Shown: one piece after another, positions 35,286-43,065 of the stretch
Layout: each line of letters opens with the position of its first letter
How positions within the stretch are numbered: position 1 is the stretch's first letter
Assembly (NCBI RefSeq): GCF_009497155.1
Contig: NZ_WINI01000001.1
Span: 620,001-684,000, forward strand
DNA length: 64,000 bases
From: Glaciimonas soli
Lineage (GTDB): Bacteria; Pseudomonadota; Gammaproteobacteria; Burkholderiales; Burkholderiaceae_D
Direction of reading: 5' to 3'
Position numbers and translations under genes: made by a program
Notes under the pieces: generated by a model
The model's input: only the letters and a program-made list of their open reading frames with translations
What the model was told of the DNA's origin: nothing
The model's database searches: none

Positions 35286-36507
35286 TTAGCAAAACTCCGC
35301 CTGCCACCACAACGCGATCACCGGCATTCACACCGCTTTGAATGCGTATTTGCCCGTTTTCTTCGTGGCCGGTCACCACCGCATGACGCACAAACGTCCA
35401 CGGCGCAGTTTCGACAAACACGGTCGTGTCATCGTTATTCATCAATAATGCTGAAGTCGGCACTATCGGCTCAGCATTCTGCGTTACCGAAAATGCGGCA
35501 TTGGCAAACATGTTCGACTTGAATTTTTTGTCCGTGTTGGAAACGCTAATGCGTACCAGAGTGCGGCGTGTATCTGGCTGCAAAATATCACTGATGAAAG
35601 CCACCTGACCCTGGAATTTTTGACCTGGATAGGCTGGCAAGCTCATGTCAACCGTTTGCCCTTTGCGTACCGCCGAGATCATGTTCTCTGGCACATTCGC
35701 AGTAATCCACACTTTGTCCAGATTGGCGATCGTCATCATGCTTGCGGTCGGATCATTTGCACTTTGCCCCACGCCTATCGATAACGCAGAGATAGTGCCG
35801 GATTCCGGTGCCACGATATTGAGCCGCGGTCCGCTGCCGACGGCTACTGCACCGGCAGTACTCAACGATTTCAGCCGGGTATCGGCACGCGTAAACTCGG
35901 ACTCCGCTTGCACATAGCTACTTTGCGCACCTTCCAAATCTTTAACTGCACCACCGCCAGCATCCTGCACACCACGTTGACGATCCAAGGTTTTTTTTGC
36001 CAGTTGCAAAGCATCGCGTGCTTTTTGTACATCCGACGTTGCCTGCGCAAAATCGCCGGAAGCCAACACCAACAGCAATTGCCCTTTTTGTACGTGATCG
36101 CCCAAACCCACTTTTAGCTCGAGCACTTTACCCGCAACCGGCGGCAAGATATTAATTGTGCGCGCCGGATCTGCTTCAACTTGTGCTGGTATTTCCAGCA
36201 CGTGCGCGGCATCCGATACCGCCACATCTTGCACCTTGACTCTGGTGCGCAATGGTGAATTGGCCGGAATAACGATCTGATCGCCTTTGCGGATCATCAT
36301 CTCCACAGGACCGTTGTCCGCTGACGCATGCGCATTTTTACGTGCGCCGCCAAACAGCATCCACGCGACACCAATAATTGCTAAAACAATCACGGCGAAT
36401 ATCAGGAGGTTCTTTTTATGCTGGGAGAAATTATTTTGCATGATGAGACTTTTAAATTCGGAGCTACGTAAAAATGCAAACTTTTGCTTTTTTTGCAAAG
36501 TAAGCAT
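35278..36507 (-). CDS. RND efflux periplasmic adaptor (membrane fusion protein)
   Basis: Up to 409 residues. An internal ATG at 36441 gives a protein starting MQNNFSQHKKNLLIF, whose membrane anchor (FAVIVLAIIGVAWMLF) then sits at the very N-terminus as is usual for this family, so it may be the true start. Next come a lipoyl/barrel-sandwich hybrid (PPVAGKVLELKVGLGDHVQKGQLLLVL), a coiled-coil hairpin (DVQKARDALQLAKKTLDRQ), the second lipoyl half (IVAPESGTISAL) and beta-barrel domains. It links the RND pump to the outer-membrane channel. It is the first gene of the efflux operon. No metal-binding His-rich N-terminus is seen. Confidence 0.9.
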   Translation of the reverse strand: MLTLQKKQKFAFLRSSEFKSLIMQNNFSQHKKNLLIFAVIVLAIIGVAWMLFGGARKNAHASADNGPVEMMIRKGDQIVIPANSPLRTRVKVQDVAVSDAAHVLEIPAQVEADPARTINILPPVAGKVLELKVGLGDHVQKGQLLLVLASGDFAQATSDVQKARDALQLAKKTLDRQRGVQDAGGGAVKDLEGAQSSYVQAESEFTRADTRLKSLSTAGAVAVGSGPRLNIVAPESGTISALSIGVGQSANDPTASMMTIANLDKVWITANVPENMISAVRKGQTVDMSLPAYPGQKFQGQVAFISDILQPDTRRTLVRISVSNTDKKFKSNMFANAAFSVTQNAEPIVPTSALLMNNDDTTVFVETAPWTFVRHAVVTGHEENGQIRIQSGVNAGDRVVVAGGVLLND

Positions 36508-36623
36508 CGCGGGTTAACGCCATCCGCCATCGGACAACACAGTGAAATAGAAGGGATAGAGAATGTTCATGCTAATCGGTCATTATGACAACAGCATGGA
36601 ACAACAGCAGATTAACAATGAAT

Positions 36624-36668
36624 CCTGTCAGCAACCTGATGGAAAGCTGACAAAATGCTGACAACAGG
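36624..36668. promoter_or_regulatory. Candidate operator dyad upstream of efflux operon
   Basis: CCTGTCAGCA (36624-36633) faces TGCTGACAACAGG (36656-36668), an imperfect inverted repeat, and a third GCTGACA copy lies at 36646-36652. It is about 120 bp upstream of the adaptor gene in a 279-bp gap with no convincing ORF. It could bind a two-component or MarR/ArsR-type regulator of the pump. No regulator gene is adjacent. Confidence 0.4.
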
Positions 36669-36703
36669 CGCGAAGGGCAAATTAGTTGAAAATTTACAAC
36701 AGC

Positions 36704-36730
36704 AATACGGTCAGCATGCATAACCGTATT
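36704..36730 (-). terminator. Hairpin downstream of hemW
   Basis: A perfect 8-bp stem, AATACGGT (36704-36711) and ACCGTATT (36723-36730), with an 11-nt loop, about 57 nt after the hemW stop. The minus-strand tail is only mildly T-rich (GCTGTTGTAAATTTT), so it is a weak terminator candidate. Confidence 0.45.
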
Positions 36731-36786
36731 GCCGTTACTCTTACAATTCGATGGGAACTGGCAGAAAGCCAATAGGAGGGAAGAAT

Positions 36787-38064
36787 CTAGTCTTGCAAAA
36801 ACATTTGTTGCAGATCGTTGAGGAAACGCTCACCCAAAGCAGTTGGCTTGATAACCTGATGATCGCGATAGAGCAGACCTTTGGCCTCTGCGTCATTTAA
36901 TGCTTTTTCAATCACATTGATAGACATGCCAGTGCGTTCGGCGAATAAATTCGGCTCGAAGCCAGCATTCAGGCGCAATGCATTGAGCATGAATTCGAAG
37001 CCAAGTTCGCCACGAGCGATTTCGGTTTCTTCCTGAATCACATTCCCCAAACGCGTTTGCTCAAGATAGGTTTTCGGCTGCTTATAACGCATTTGCCGAA
37101 TCACGCGATGCGGGAAAGATAGCTTGGAATGAGCGCCTGCGCCAATACCCAGATAATCACCAAACTGCCAGTAATTCAAATTGTGACGCGCCTGACGGCC
37201 AGCTTGCGCATAAGCCGAAACCTCGTAATGCCCATAACCGGCATTTGTGGTGAGTTCTGCGATCATGTCTTGCATTTCAGCGCTGGCATCATCATCGGGG
37301 ACGACCGGTGGATATTTGGCAAAATACGTATTCGGTTCCAATGTCAGATGGTACAAAGACAAATGCGGCGGTGCGAAGTTAATCGCGGTACTGACGTCTT
37401 GCTGCGCTTCTGCCAAGGTCTGCGATGGCAAGGCGTACATCAGATCAAGATTAAAATTATCGAAAGTTTTTTGCGCTATTTCTACCGCACGACGCGCTTC
37501 GCCGTCATCGTGAATCCGACCCAATGCTTGCAGATGACGGCCATTAAAACTTTGAATGCCAATCGACAAACGGTTGATGCCGCTCTGCCGATATGATTTG
37601 AATTTTTCGACCTCAAAGGTGCCTGGATTGGCTTCCATCGTGATCTCTGCTGCGCCATCCAATGGCAGCAAGGAACGGATATCCGACATCAACTTGTCCA
37701 AACCCGCAGCTGACATCAGGCTGGGCGTGCCGCCACCGATAAAAATGGAGTAAATCTTGCGTCCCCAAATCAGCGGCAAGGCACTTTCTAAATCAGCACG
37801 TAATGCCGCCAGATATTCTTCCTCGGGGAATCCGATTCCACCCTGCGCCTCATGCGAATTGAAATCGCAATAAGGACATTTTTTAACGCACCACGGGAAG
37901 TGTACGTAGAGCGACAACGGCGGCAAAGCACTCAGATGCAACGCGCCCGGCTGCAAATAGGCCAGCGCAGCTTGCGCTGCACCGTCTAATTTACCCTCAG
38001 TCTTTATTGCGTTTGGCTTATCGGCTAACTTACCGACGTTACCAATTGGTTTAATAGGAATCAT
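36787..38064 (-). CDS. hemW: Radical SAM heme chaperone HemW
   Basis: 425 residues. The radical-SAM cluster motif is CVKKCPYCDFN (C59, C63, C66), followed by FIGGGTPSLMSAAGLDKLM and EITMEANPGTFE, then a HemN-type C-terminal domain. The CxxxCxxC form with one fewer cysteine after the cluster and the shorter length point to HemW, a heme-binding/inserting chaperone, not the oxygen-independent coproporphyrinogen oxidase HemN. An N-terminal extension of about 40 residues is unusual. It overlaps rdgB by 4 bp, an order common in Burkholderiales. Confidence 0.92.
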   Translation of the reverse strand: MIPIKPIGNVGKLADKPNAIKTEGKLDGAAQAALAYLQPGALHLSALPPLSLYVHFPWCVKKCPYCDFNSHEAQGGIGFPEEEYLAALRADLESALPLIWGRKIYSIFIGGGTPSLMSAAGLDKLMSDIRSLLPLDGAAEITMEANPGTFEVEKFKSYRQSGINRLSIGIQSFNGRHLQALGRIHDDGEARRAVEIAQKTFDNFNLDLMYALPSQTLAEAQQDVSTAINFAPPHLSLYHLTLEPNTYFAKYPPVVPDDDASAEMQDMIAELTTNAGYGHYEVSAYAQAGRQARHNLNYWQFGDYLGIGAGAHSKLSFPHRVIRQMRYKQPKTYLEQTRLGNVIQEETEIARGELGFEFMLNALRLNAGFEPNLFAERTGMSINVIEKALNDAEAKGLLYRDHQVIKPTALGERFLNDLQQMFLQD

Positions 38065-38642
38065 CGTAATTTCTCGACCAACGCACGCAAAGCCTGGCCG
38101 CGATGCGATATTGCATTTTTTTCAATGGCGCTTAGTTCCGCTGCTGTTTTCCCCAATGCCGGCAAGAAAAAATGCGCATCATAACCAAAACCACCTTCGC
38201 CGCGTGGCTCCGCGATCATCTGGCCGTGCCAGCACCCATCGGCAATCACCGGCTGCGGATCGTCGGCATGACGAACAAAGACCAGAACGCAATAATAGTA
38301 AGCCGATTTATCGGTGTGCTGCGCCAGATCAGCGATCAATTTGCGATTATTTGCTGCGTCTGATTTCGGTTCGCCAGCATAACGTGCTGACAATACACCT
38401 GGTGCGCCGTGCAAAGCATTCACGCAAACGCCGGAATCATCTGCTAAAGCGGGCTTACCAGTCAGACGCGCGGCATGGCGCGCTTTGGTCAGCGCATTTT
38501 CAACAAACGTCAGGTAAGGTTCATCTGCTTCGGGGACGTTAAATTCACCTTGTGGATGGACGTCGAAACCGACGGTGGCCAGTAGCTGCCCGAATTCTTT
38601 TAATTTGCCAGCGTTATTCGACGCCAAAATCAGAGTGTTCAT
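38061..38642 (-). CDS. rdgB: XTP/dITP diphosphatase (RdgB/HAM1)
   Basis: 193 residues. N-terminal LILASNNAGKLKEF (4-17) binds substrate phosphate, ADDSGVCV holds catalytic acidic residues, and the C-terminal GYDAHFF and SHRGQAL motifs complete the site. It hydrolyses deaminated purine nucleotides to keep inosine and xanthosine out of DNA. The stop overlaps the hemW start by 4 bp. Confidence 0.96.
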   Translation of the reverse strand: MNTLILASNNAGKLKEFGQLLATVGFDVHPQGEFNVPEADEPYLTFVENALTKARHAARLTGKPALADDSGVCVNALHGAPGVLSARYAGEPKSDAANNRKLIADLAQHTDKSAYYYCVLVFVRHADDPQPVIADGCWHGQMIAEPRGEGGFGYDAHFFLPALGKTAAELSAIEKNAISHRGQALRALVEKLR

Positions 38643-38773
38643 AGAGGGAGTGGTCGGGCACGGTTTGGCGTGTCCTGGAAATTATCAACGACTGTTGAGA
38701 TGAGGTTAATAGATACGATAGATACGAAATACCACGGGCGTGGCCGAGTCTTGCCCGTTACGCCCTTACGGTA

Positions 38774-39508
38774 TTATCTCAAACCCAGAGTTTTTCGTTG
38801 TAAGGCAATCAAATCAGTAATCCCCGCTTGCGCCAACTCCAGCAAACTATTCAACGTTGCCCGATCAAATGCTGCACCTTCTGCCGTACCCTGCACTTCA
38901 ATAAAGTGACCGGCATCGGTCATCACAACATTCATATCGGTATCACAACCGGAATCTTCCAGATAATCCAAATCCAGTACTGGTGAGCCTTGATATACCC
39001 CGACCGAAATCGCTGCCACAAAATGCTTGAGCGGCATTGCGCTGATTGCTTTGCTTTCCACCAACGTGGAAAATGCATCATATGCCGCCACCATGGCACC
39101 GGTAATCGCGGCAGTACGGGTACCGCCATCAGCTTGAATCACGTCACAATCAAGATGCAGAGTGCGTTCGCCGAAAGCTTCCAGATCAAACGCAGCACGC
39201 AAAGAGCGGCCGATTAAACGTTGAATTTCCTGAGTGCGGCCCGATTGTTTGCCGCGTGCAGCTTCTCTGTCCATTCTGGTATTGGTCGAGCGTGGCAGCA
39301 TGCCATATTCCGCGGTCAGCCAGCCCTGCCCTTTACCCTTCAAGAATCCAGGTACTTTATCTTCCAGGCTAGCTGTGCAAATCACTTTGGTATCACCGAA
39401 TTCGACCAATACTGAACCTTCAGCGTGCTTGGTATAGTTGCGTGTCAGACGCACTTCGCGCAACGAGTCAGCAGAGCGTCCGCTGGGGCGTGTAATAGAT
39501 GACATCAT
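38774..39508 (-). CDS. rph: Ribonuclease PH
   Basis: 244 residues of the RNase PH phosphorolytic 3'-exoribonuclease family that trims tRNA 3' ends. Conserved blocks include [46 protein letters not shown] (phosphate site) and [18 protein letters not shown]. The full length is present, unlike the truncated K-12 gene. The start may be either of two adjacent ATGs. It precedes rdgB-hemW on the same strand with a 131-bp gap. Confidence 0.96.
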   Translation of the reverse strand: MMSSITRPSGRSADSLREVRLTRNYTKHAEGSVLVEFGDTKVICTASLEDKVPGFLKGKGQGWLTAEYGMLPRSTNTRMDREAARGKQSGRTQEIQRLIGRSLRAAFDLEAFGERTLHLDCDVIQADGGTRTAAITGAMVAAYDAFSTLVESKAISAMPLKHFVAAISVGVYQGSPVLDLDYLEDSGCDTDMNVVMTDAGHFIEVQGTAEGAAFDRATLNSLLELAQAGITDLIALQRKTLGLR

Positions 39509-39612
39509 TAGTTCCTTGTTTGTTTAATCGTCAGGCCTGCTCAATGAACAGAGCCGACAATCTGAGCTTAATGATGGATGAAATACACGAAGCCCATTTC
39601 ACCTATCTTCAG

Positions 39613-40590
39613 CTATTTTTTTGTGTAGTCTTGCGCATCGCTTGATTTCAACGCTGCGCCGCTCGGCATAGTGACGTTATTGGATTTTTCAATCGCGCCG
39701 CGAATCTCTTCTATCGCCTTCTCTATATCCACATCGTCAAATGCATCAGTCTCGTCGGTGGCCGAAATGCGCGGGGCCTGAATTGTCGTGGTTAAACTGC
39801 CAATTGGCAAGGTGTGTGTCGCTATTGATGTCAAAGGATCATCTATATTGCCATTGCTGCCCCACGCCAATGCCAATGCAGTGACATTATCGCTGTGTTT
39901 GCCGGCAATACCAACCGCACTCGAAATCAAATCAGGGACCGCACGTACTATCGTATTGCTTTGCAAACGTTGCGCCATCAAATGATCTGGCAACATCGAC
40001 CACAGTCCGTCCGAACACAGTAACATCACGTCACCGGCCTGCAGGCTGACACGGCGCGAGAGTTCGACCATTGGCATATTGGTCGCGCCCAGACAATTAA
40101 ATAACTTATTCCGATCAGGATGCGTCGCGCGTTCCGATGGATCGACTTTGCCCTGCGCAATTAAGGTTTCTATCCGCGAGTGATCACGCGTACGCGCCAA
40201 AATCTGCCCCTGTCGCATCCAGTACAAACGCGAATCGCCGCAGTGCGCCCAAAACGCACTGTTGTGCTGAATCAGACAGGCAACTACCGTGGTCCTTGGC
40301 GTTTCGGCCAGTTTATGCACTTCGTGGAAACGATGAATTTCCATATGAGCAGCAATAAAACTGTCCTCCAAAAACCGTTCTGGTTTTTTGATATAAGGCT
40401 GAGCATTTTTTTGGAATAACGCACCGATGGTTTGCATCGCAATATTTGCCGCGATTTCCCCATGCAAATGACCGCCCATGCCATCCGTTAATAACAATAA
40501 CAACGCATCGCGTGTAAAGCTATAACCCATTCGATCTTGATTGACTTTACGGCCGCCAATGTGGCTTTCTTGATAAACAGAAAATCGCAT
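39613..40590 (-). CDS. PP2C-type Ser/Thr protein phosphatase
   Basis: 325 residues with PPM-family metal motifs: NQDRMG (D20), LTDGMGGHLHGE (D36, G37), HCGDSRLY (about 116-123), LLCSDGLWSM and SDNVTALAL. It removes phosphate from Ser/Thr in an Mn/Mg-dependent manner. The C-terminal 80 residues after the PP2C fold are low-complexity and acidic (TDAFDDVDIEKAIEEI). It is paired with the kinase gene upstream and probably counteracts it. The 166-bp gap between the two genes is filled mostly by a palindromic element. Confidence 0.93.
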   Translation of the reverse strand: MRFSVYQESHIGGRKVNQDRMGYSFTRDALLLLLTDGMGGHLHGEIAANIAMQTIGALFQKNAQPYIKKPERFLEDSFIAAHMEIHRFHEVHKLAETPRTTVVACLIQHNSAFWAHCGDSRLYWMRQGQILARTRDHSRIETLIAQGKVDPSERATHPDRNKLFNCLGATNMPMVELSRRVSLQAGDVMLLCSDGLWSMLPDHLMAQRLQSNTIVRAVPDLISSAVGIAGKHSDNVTALALAWGSNGNIDDPLTSIATHTLPIGSLTTTIQAPRISATDETDAFDDVDIEKAIEEIRGAIEKSNNVTMPSGAALKSSDAQDYTKK

Positions 40591-40627
40591 GCAAATTCTT
40601 TAGTTGATATATTAATCGGCGCTTACC

Positions 40628-40758
40628 AGACTCCTTTCGAAACCGTAGCGAGCGGGTCAAGATTATGCCGACGATGTTAAAACCTTGCAGCCGTACCCAG
40701 GTACGGTGAGCATCACAGACGCAATCTTGATTCTCGCAGTAGGTTACAAAAGAAGTCT
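40628..40758. mobile_element. MITE-like long palindromic element
   Basis: A 131-bp imperfect palindrome with 17-bp terminal inverted repeats (AGACTCCTTTCGAAACC at the left; the reverse complement of the right end reads AGACTTCTTTTGTAACC, 14 of 17 identical). Internal arms GCGAG and TCAAGATT pair with AATCTTGA and CTCGC, and the centre is the perfect hairpin CCGTACC-CA-GGTACGG (40691-40706). It encodes nothing and overlaps the kinase stop codon. The shape suggests a miniature inverted-repeat element or a mobile RNA hairpin. Confidence 0.6.
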
Positions 40759-41782
40759 ACTGGGTGTTCTCTTGAATCATCGTATTCAACGGCGCTTCTT
40801 GCTTGCGAAGCATGGAGCGGAAATCTAAATGGGTAAAAAACATGCCACGCACTTTGCGTTTCACTTGATCAGTCAGCGTGACCTTTTCTTCTACCACTGG
40901 CATCGCTAATGCTCTTTGCAAGGCAAACACACTTTGCGGGCGCTGCATCGGGTCTAACATCAGACTCCAACGCACTACCTGAATTAATTCGGCAGAATAG
41001 ATACCCTCTAATTTACGCAAATGCCCTTCCATCTTGTCACTGGTTTTACGCTGATCCGCTGGTTGCGGAGGTGCGCCCACCATACAGGCAAAAATCGATG
41101 CACCTATACTGTAAATGTCTGTCCACGGCCCCAGATTGCCATTTCTTTCATACAGCTCGATCGGCGCGAAGCCCGGCGTATACATGGGATAAAGCTTAGG
41201 TGCATCAGTGCGCAAAGTCTGTCTGGCAGCACCGAAGTCGAGCAAAATCGGCGTGCCGTCAGCACGCAAATAAATATTCGCTGGCTTCAAATCCAGATGT
41301 AGCAACTTATGCGTATGCACTTCGCGCAAGCCGTTCATCACATGGCGAAACATCTTGCGGATAAATTTCTCGGATACCAGCGGCTTCTCGCCCTTCTCAC
41401 GGCGTCGCACAATATGTTCTTGTAGTGAGCGACCAGACTCATACGCCATCACCATGTAGACTGTTTCATTAGCGCGAAAGAAATTCAAGACGCTGACCAC
41501 ATTGGGATGCGTAATATTGGCTAATGCACGGCCCTCTTCAAAAAAACACTTCAGACCGATGCGAAAAGTCGGCAGATTTTCCGGAGGAATCGCAGGTGCC
41601 AGCTCGCCCCATTGACGTAATGCCAATGAACTTGGCAAATATTCTTTAATCGCAACCGCATTGCCATCTTCGTCATACGCGAGGTACACAATACTGAAGC
41701 CACCGGATGCAATCTTCTTTACAATGCGATATCCCGCAATTTTGAGCCCATCGGGCAATGGGGCATTATTTTGTGCAGCCAT
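40757..41782 (-). CDS. Serine/threonine protein kinase
   Basis: 341 residues, a cytoplasmic eukaryotic-like kinase without a transmembrane or PASTA region. The Gly-rich loop is ASGGFSIVYLA (about 25-35), the ATP-anchoring Lys is K46 (AIKEYLP), the catalytic loop is HLDLKPANIYL (D164) and the metal loop is LDFGAAR (D182). The catalytic loop has HLD in place of HRD, so this is a non-RD-type kinase. The C-terminal 60 residues are basic (DQVKRKVRGMFFTHLDF). It is encoded upstream of a PP2C phosphatase, a typical reversible-phosphorylation pair. Confidence 0.93.
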   Translation of the reverse strand: MAAQNNAPLPDGLKIAGYRIVKKIASGGFSIVYLAYDEDGNAVAIKEYLPSSLALRQWGELAPAIPPENLPTFRIGLKCFFEEGRALANITHPNVVSVLNFFRANETVYMVMAYESGRSLQEHIVRRREKGEKPLVSEKFIRKMFRHVMNGLREVHTHKLLHLDLKPANIYLRADGTPILLDFGAARQTLRTDAPKLYPMYTPGFAPIELYERNGNLGPWTDIYSIGASIFACMVGAPPQPADQRKTSDKMEGHLRKLEGIYSAELIQVVRWSLMLDPMQRPQSVFALQRALAMPVVEEKVTLTDQVKRKVRGMFFTHLDFRSMLRKQEAPLNTMIQENTQ

Positions 41783-41890
41783 ACTATTCCTCTAGTTAGG
41801 TTTTGCTTTTTGTTTTGCACACTTCAATTAGTGTGAGATTGTCTTGATTATTCATAAAATTGTAAAGAAGAAACAAAAAAGGATCGCATT

Positions 41891-42820
41891 TTGAACAACT
41901 CTCTGACCCCCTTCAGTATGACTGGCTATGCCGTCAATACACGTGAAAGCGCCTTTGGTACGATTACAGTCGAACTGAAAAGCGTCAATTCGCGCTTCCT
42001 CGACCTGCAATTTCGCCTCAACGATGACTTGCGCTCGGTAGAGCCGGCGCTGCGCGAGGCAATCATGGCACGGGTAAATCGCGGCAAAGTAGAGTGCCGC
42101 CTGAGTTTTGGCCGTAAAGCCGATACCGGTAACAGCCAGGCTCTGAACAGCACCGTCTTGGCCAACTTAATGGATTTACAAAAGACCATAGAAAAACAGT
42201 TCACCGATGCCAAACCGCTATCTGTTGGCGAAATATTACGCTGGCCAGGTGTCATCGAAGAAGCCAACATTAGCCAGGAAAGCCTACAAGCTGACGTGAT
42301 CGCCACATTGGCGACAACACTGGATGCCTTTGTTGAGTCCCGTGCCCGTGAAGGCGCAGCATTGAGCGCGGCCATTGTCAGCCGTATCGACACCATGGAA
42401 GCGATCGTTCAACGCATTACACCGCTAGTGCCGCAAGTGATCGCCCAATTCCAGCAAAAAGCCATCACCCGCATGCAAGAAGCGCTGGGATTGGCGCAAC
42501 AAACAAGCGCAGAGAATGCAAGCCCGGTAGCGTCACGAGAAGAAGTGCTGGATAGAATTCGTCAGGAGGTAACCCTCTATGGCATCCGCATCGACATCGC
42601 CGAAGAACTGTCACGCCTGGCGGCACACTTGAGTGAAACTCGCCACATCCTGAAAAAAGGTGGCCAAGTTGGCAAACGTCTCGATTTCATGATGCAAGAA
42701 CTGAACCGCGAAGCCAACACCGTCGGCTCCAAAGCTGCGATTAAGGAATTGGCTGACGCGTCTATGGAATTGAAGTTATTGATAGATCAGATGCGGGAGC
42801 AGGTGCAGAATTTAGAGTGA
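41891..42820 (+). CDS. yicC: YicC-family endoribonuclease
   Basis: 309 residues from the TTG at 41891, which has AAAGGA about 8 bp upstream. The first ATG (41918) would remove only nine residues, giving MTGYAVNTRE. Conserved blocks are SMTGYA, ELKSVNSRFLDLQFR, EVTLYGIRIDIAEELSRL and GGQVGKRLDFMMQELNREANT(V)GSKA near the C-terminus. YicC proteins are RNases implicated in small-RNA turnover and stationary-phase fitness in E. coli. It is divergent from the kinase gene. The usual downstream gmk is not adjacent here. Confidence 0.93.
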   Translation: MNNSLTPFSMTGYAVNTRESAFGTITVELKSVNSRFLDLQFRLNDDLRSVEPALREAIMARVNRGKVECRLSFGRKADTGNSQALNSTVLANLMDLQKTIEKQFTDAKPLSVGEILRWPGVIEEANISQESLQADVIATLATTLDAFVESRAREGAALSAAIVSRIDTMEAIVQRITPLVPQVIAQFQQKAITRMQEALGLAQQTSAENASPVASREEVLDRIRQEVTLYGIRIDIAEELSRLAAHLSETRHILKKGGQVGKRLDFMMQELNREANTVGSKAAIKELADASMELKLLIDQMREQVQNLE

Positions 42821-42917
42821 AATTTGCGGTGACAATCGCCGCAGAACTAAACACGGAACCACCGACCACCTCACCTAACACCATCCAGGGCTGTTCAATG
42901 CTCCCTTAATGTCAATT

Positions 42918-43000
42918 CGTCGTTCCCGCGAACGCGGGAATCCATGTTGCAATTGAAATTGAAAACGTAATTTGGATCCCCGCGTTCGCGAGGACGACGG
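42918..43000. repeat. Palindromic repeat pair, locus D
   Basis: Inverted units CGTCGTTCCCGCGAACGCGG (unit 42918-42944) and GATCCCCGCGTTCGCGAGGA (unit 42973-43000), 28 bp apart, between yicC and the helicase gene. The repeat reaches to within 66 bp of the helicase start. Confidence 0.82.
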
Positions 43001-43065
43001 ATTTCTTGACGGGTTTCTTGATTTTGGCGTTGAACAGCCCTGTAACACCACCGGACCTGGTAATA

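Noticed and set aside
36572-36772. A 66-codon minus-strand ORF upstream of the efflux operon
   Set aside because: No ribosome binding site or recognisable motif, and it covers the operator-like dyad and a hairpin; more likely non-coding.
36787-38064. Oxygen-independent coproporphyrinogen III oxidase (HemN)
   Set aside because: The cluster motif, length and rdgB linkage fit HemW; a HemN annotation would be a common misassignment.
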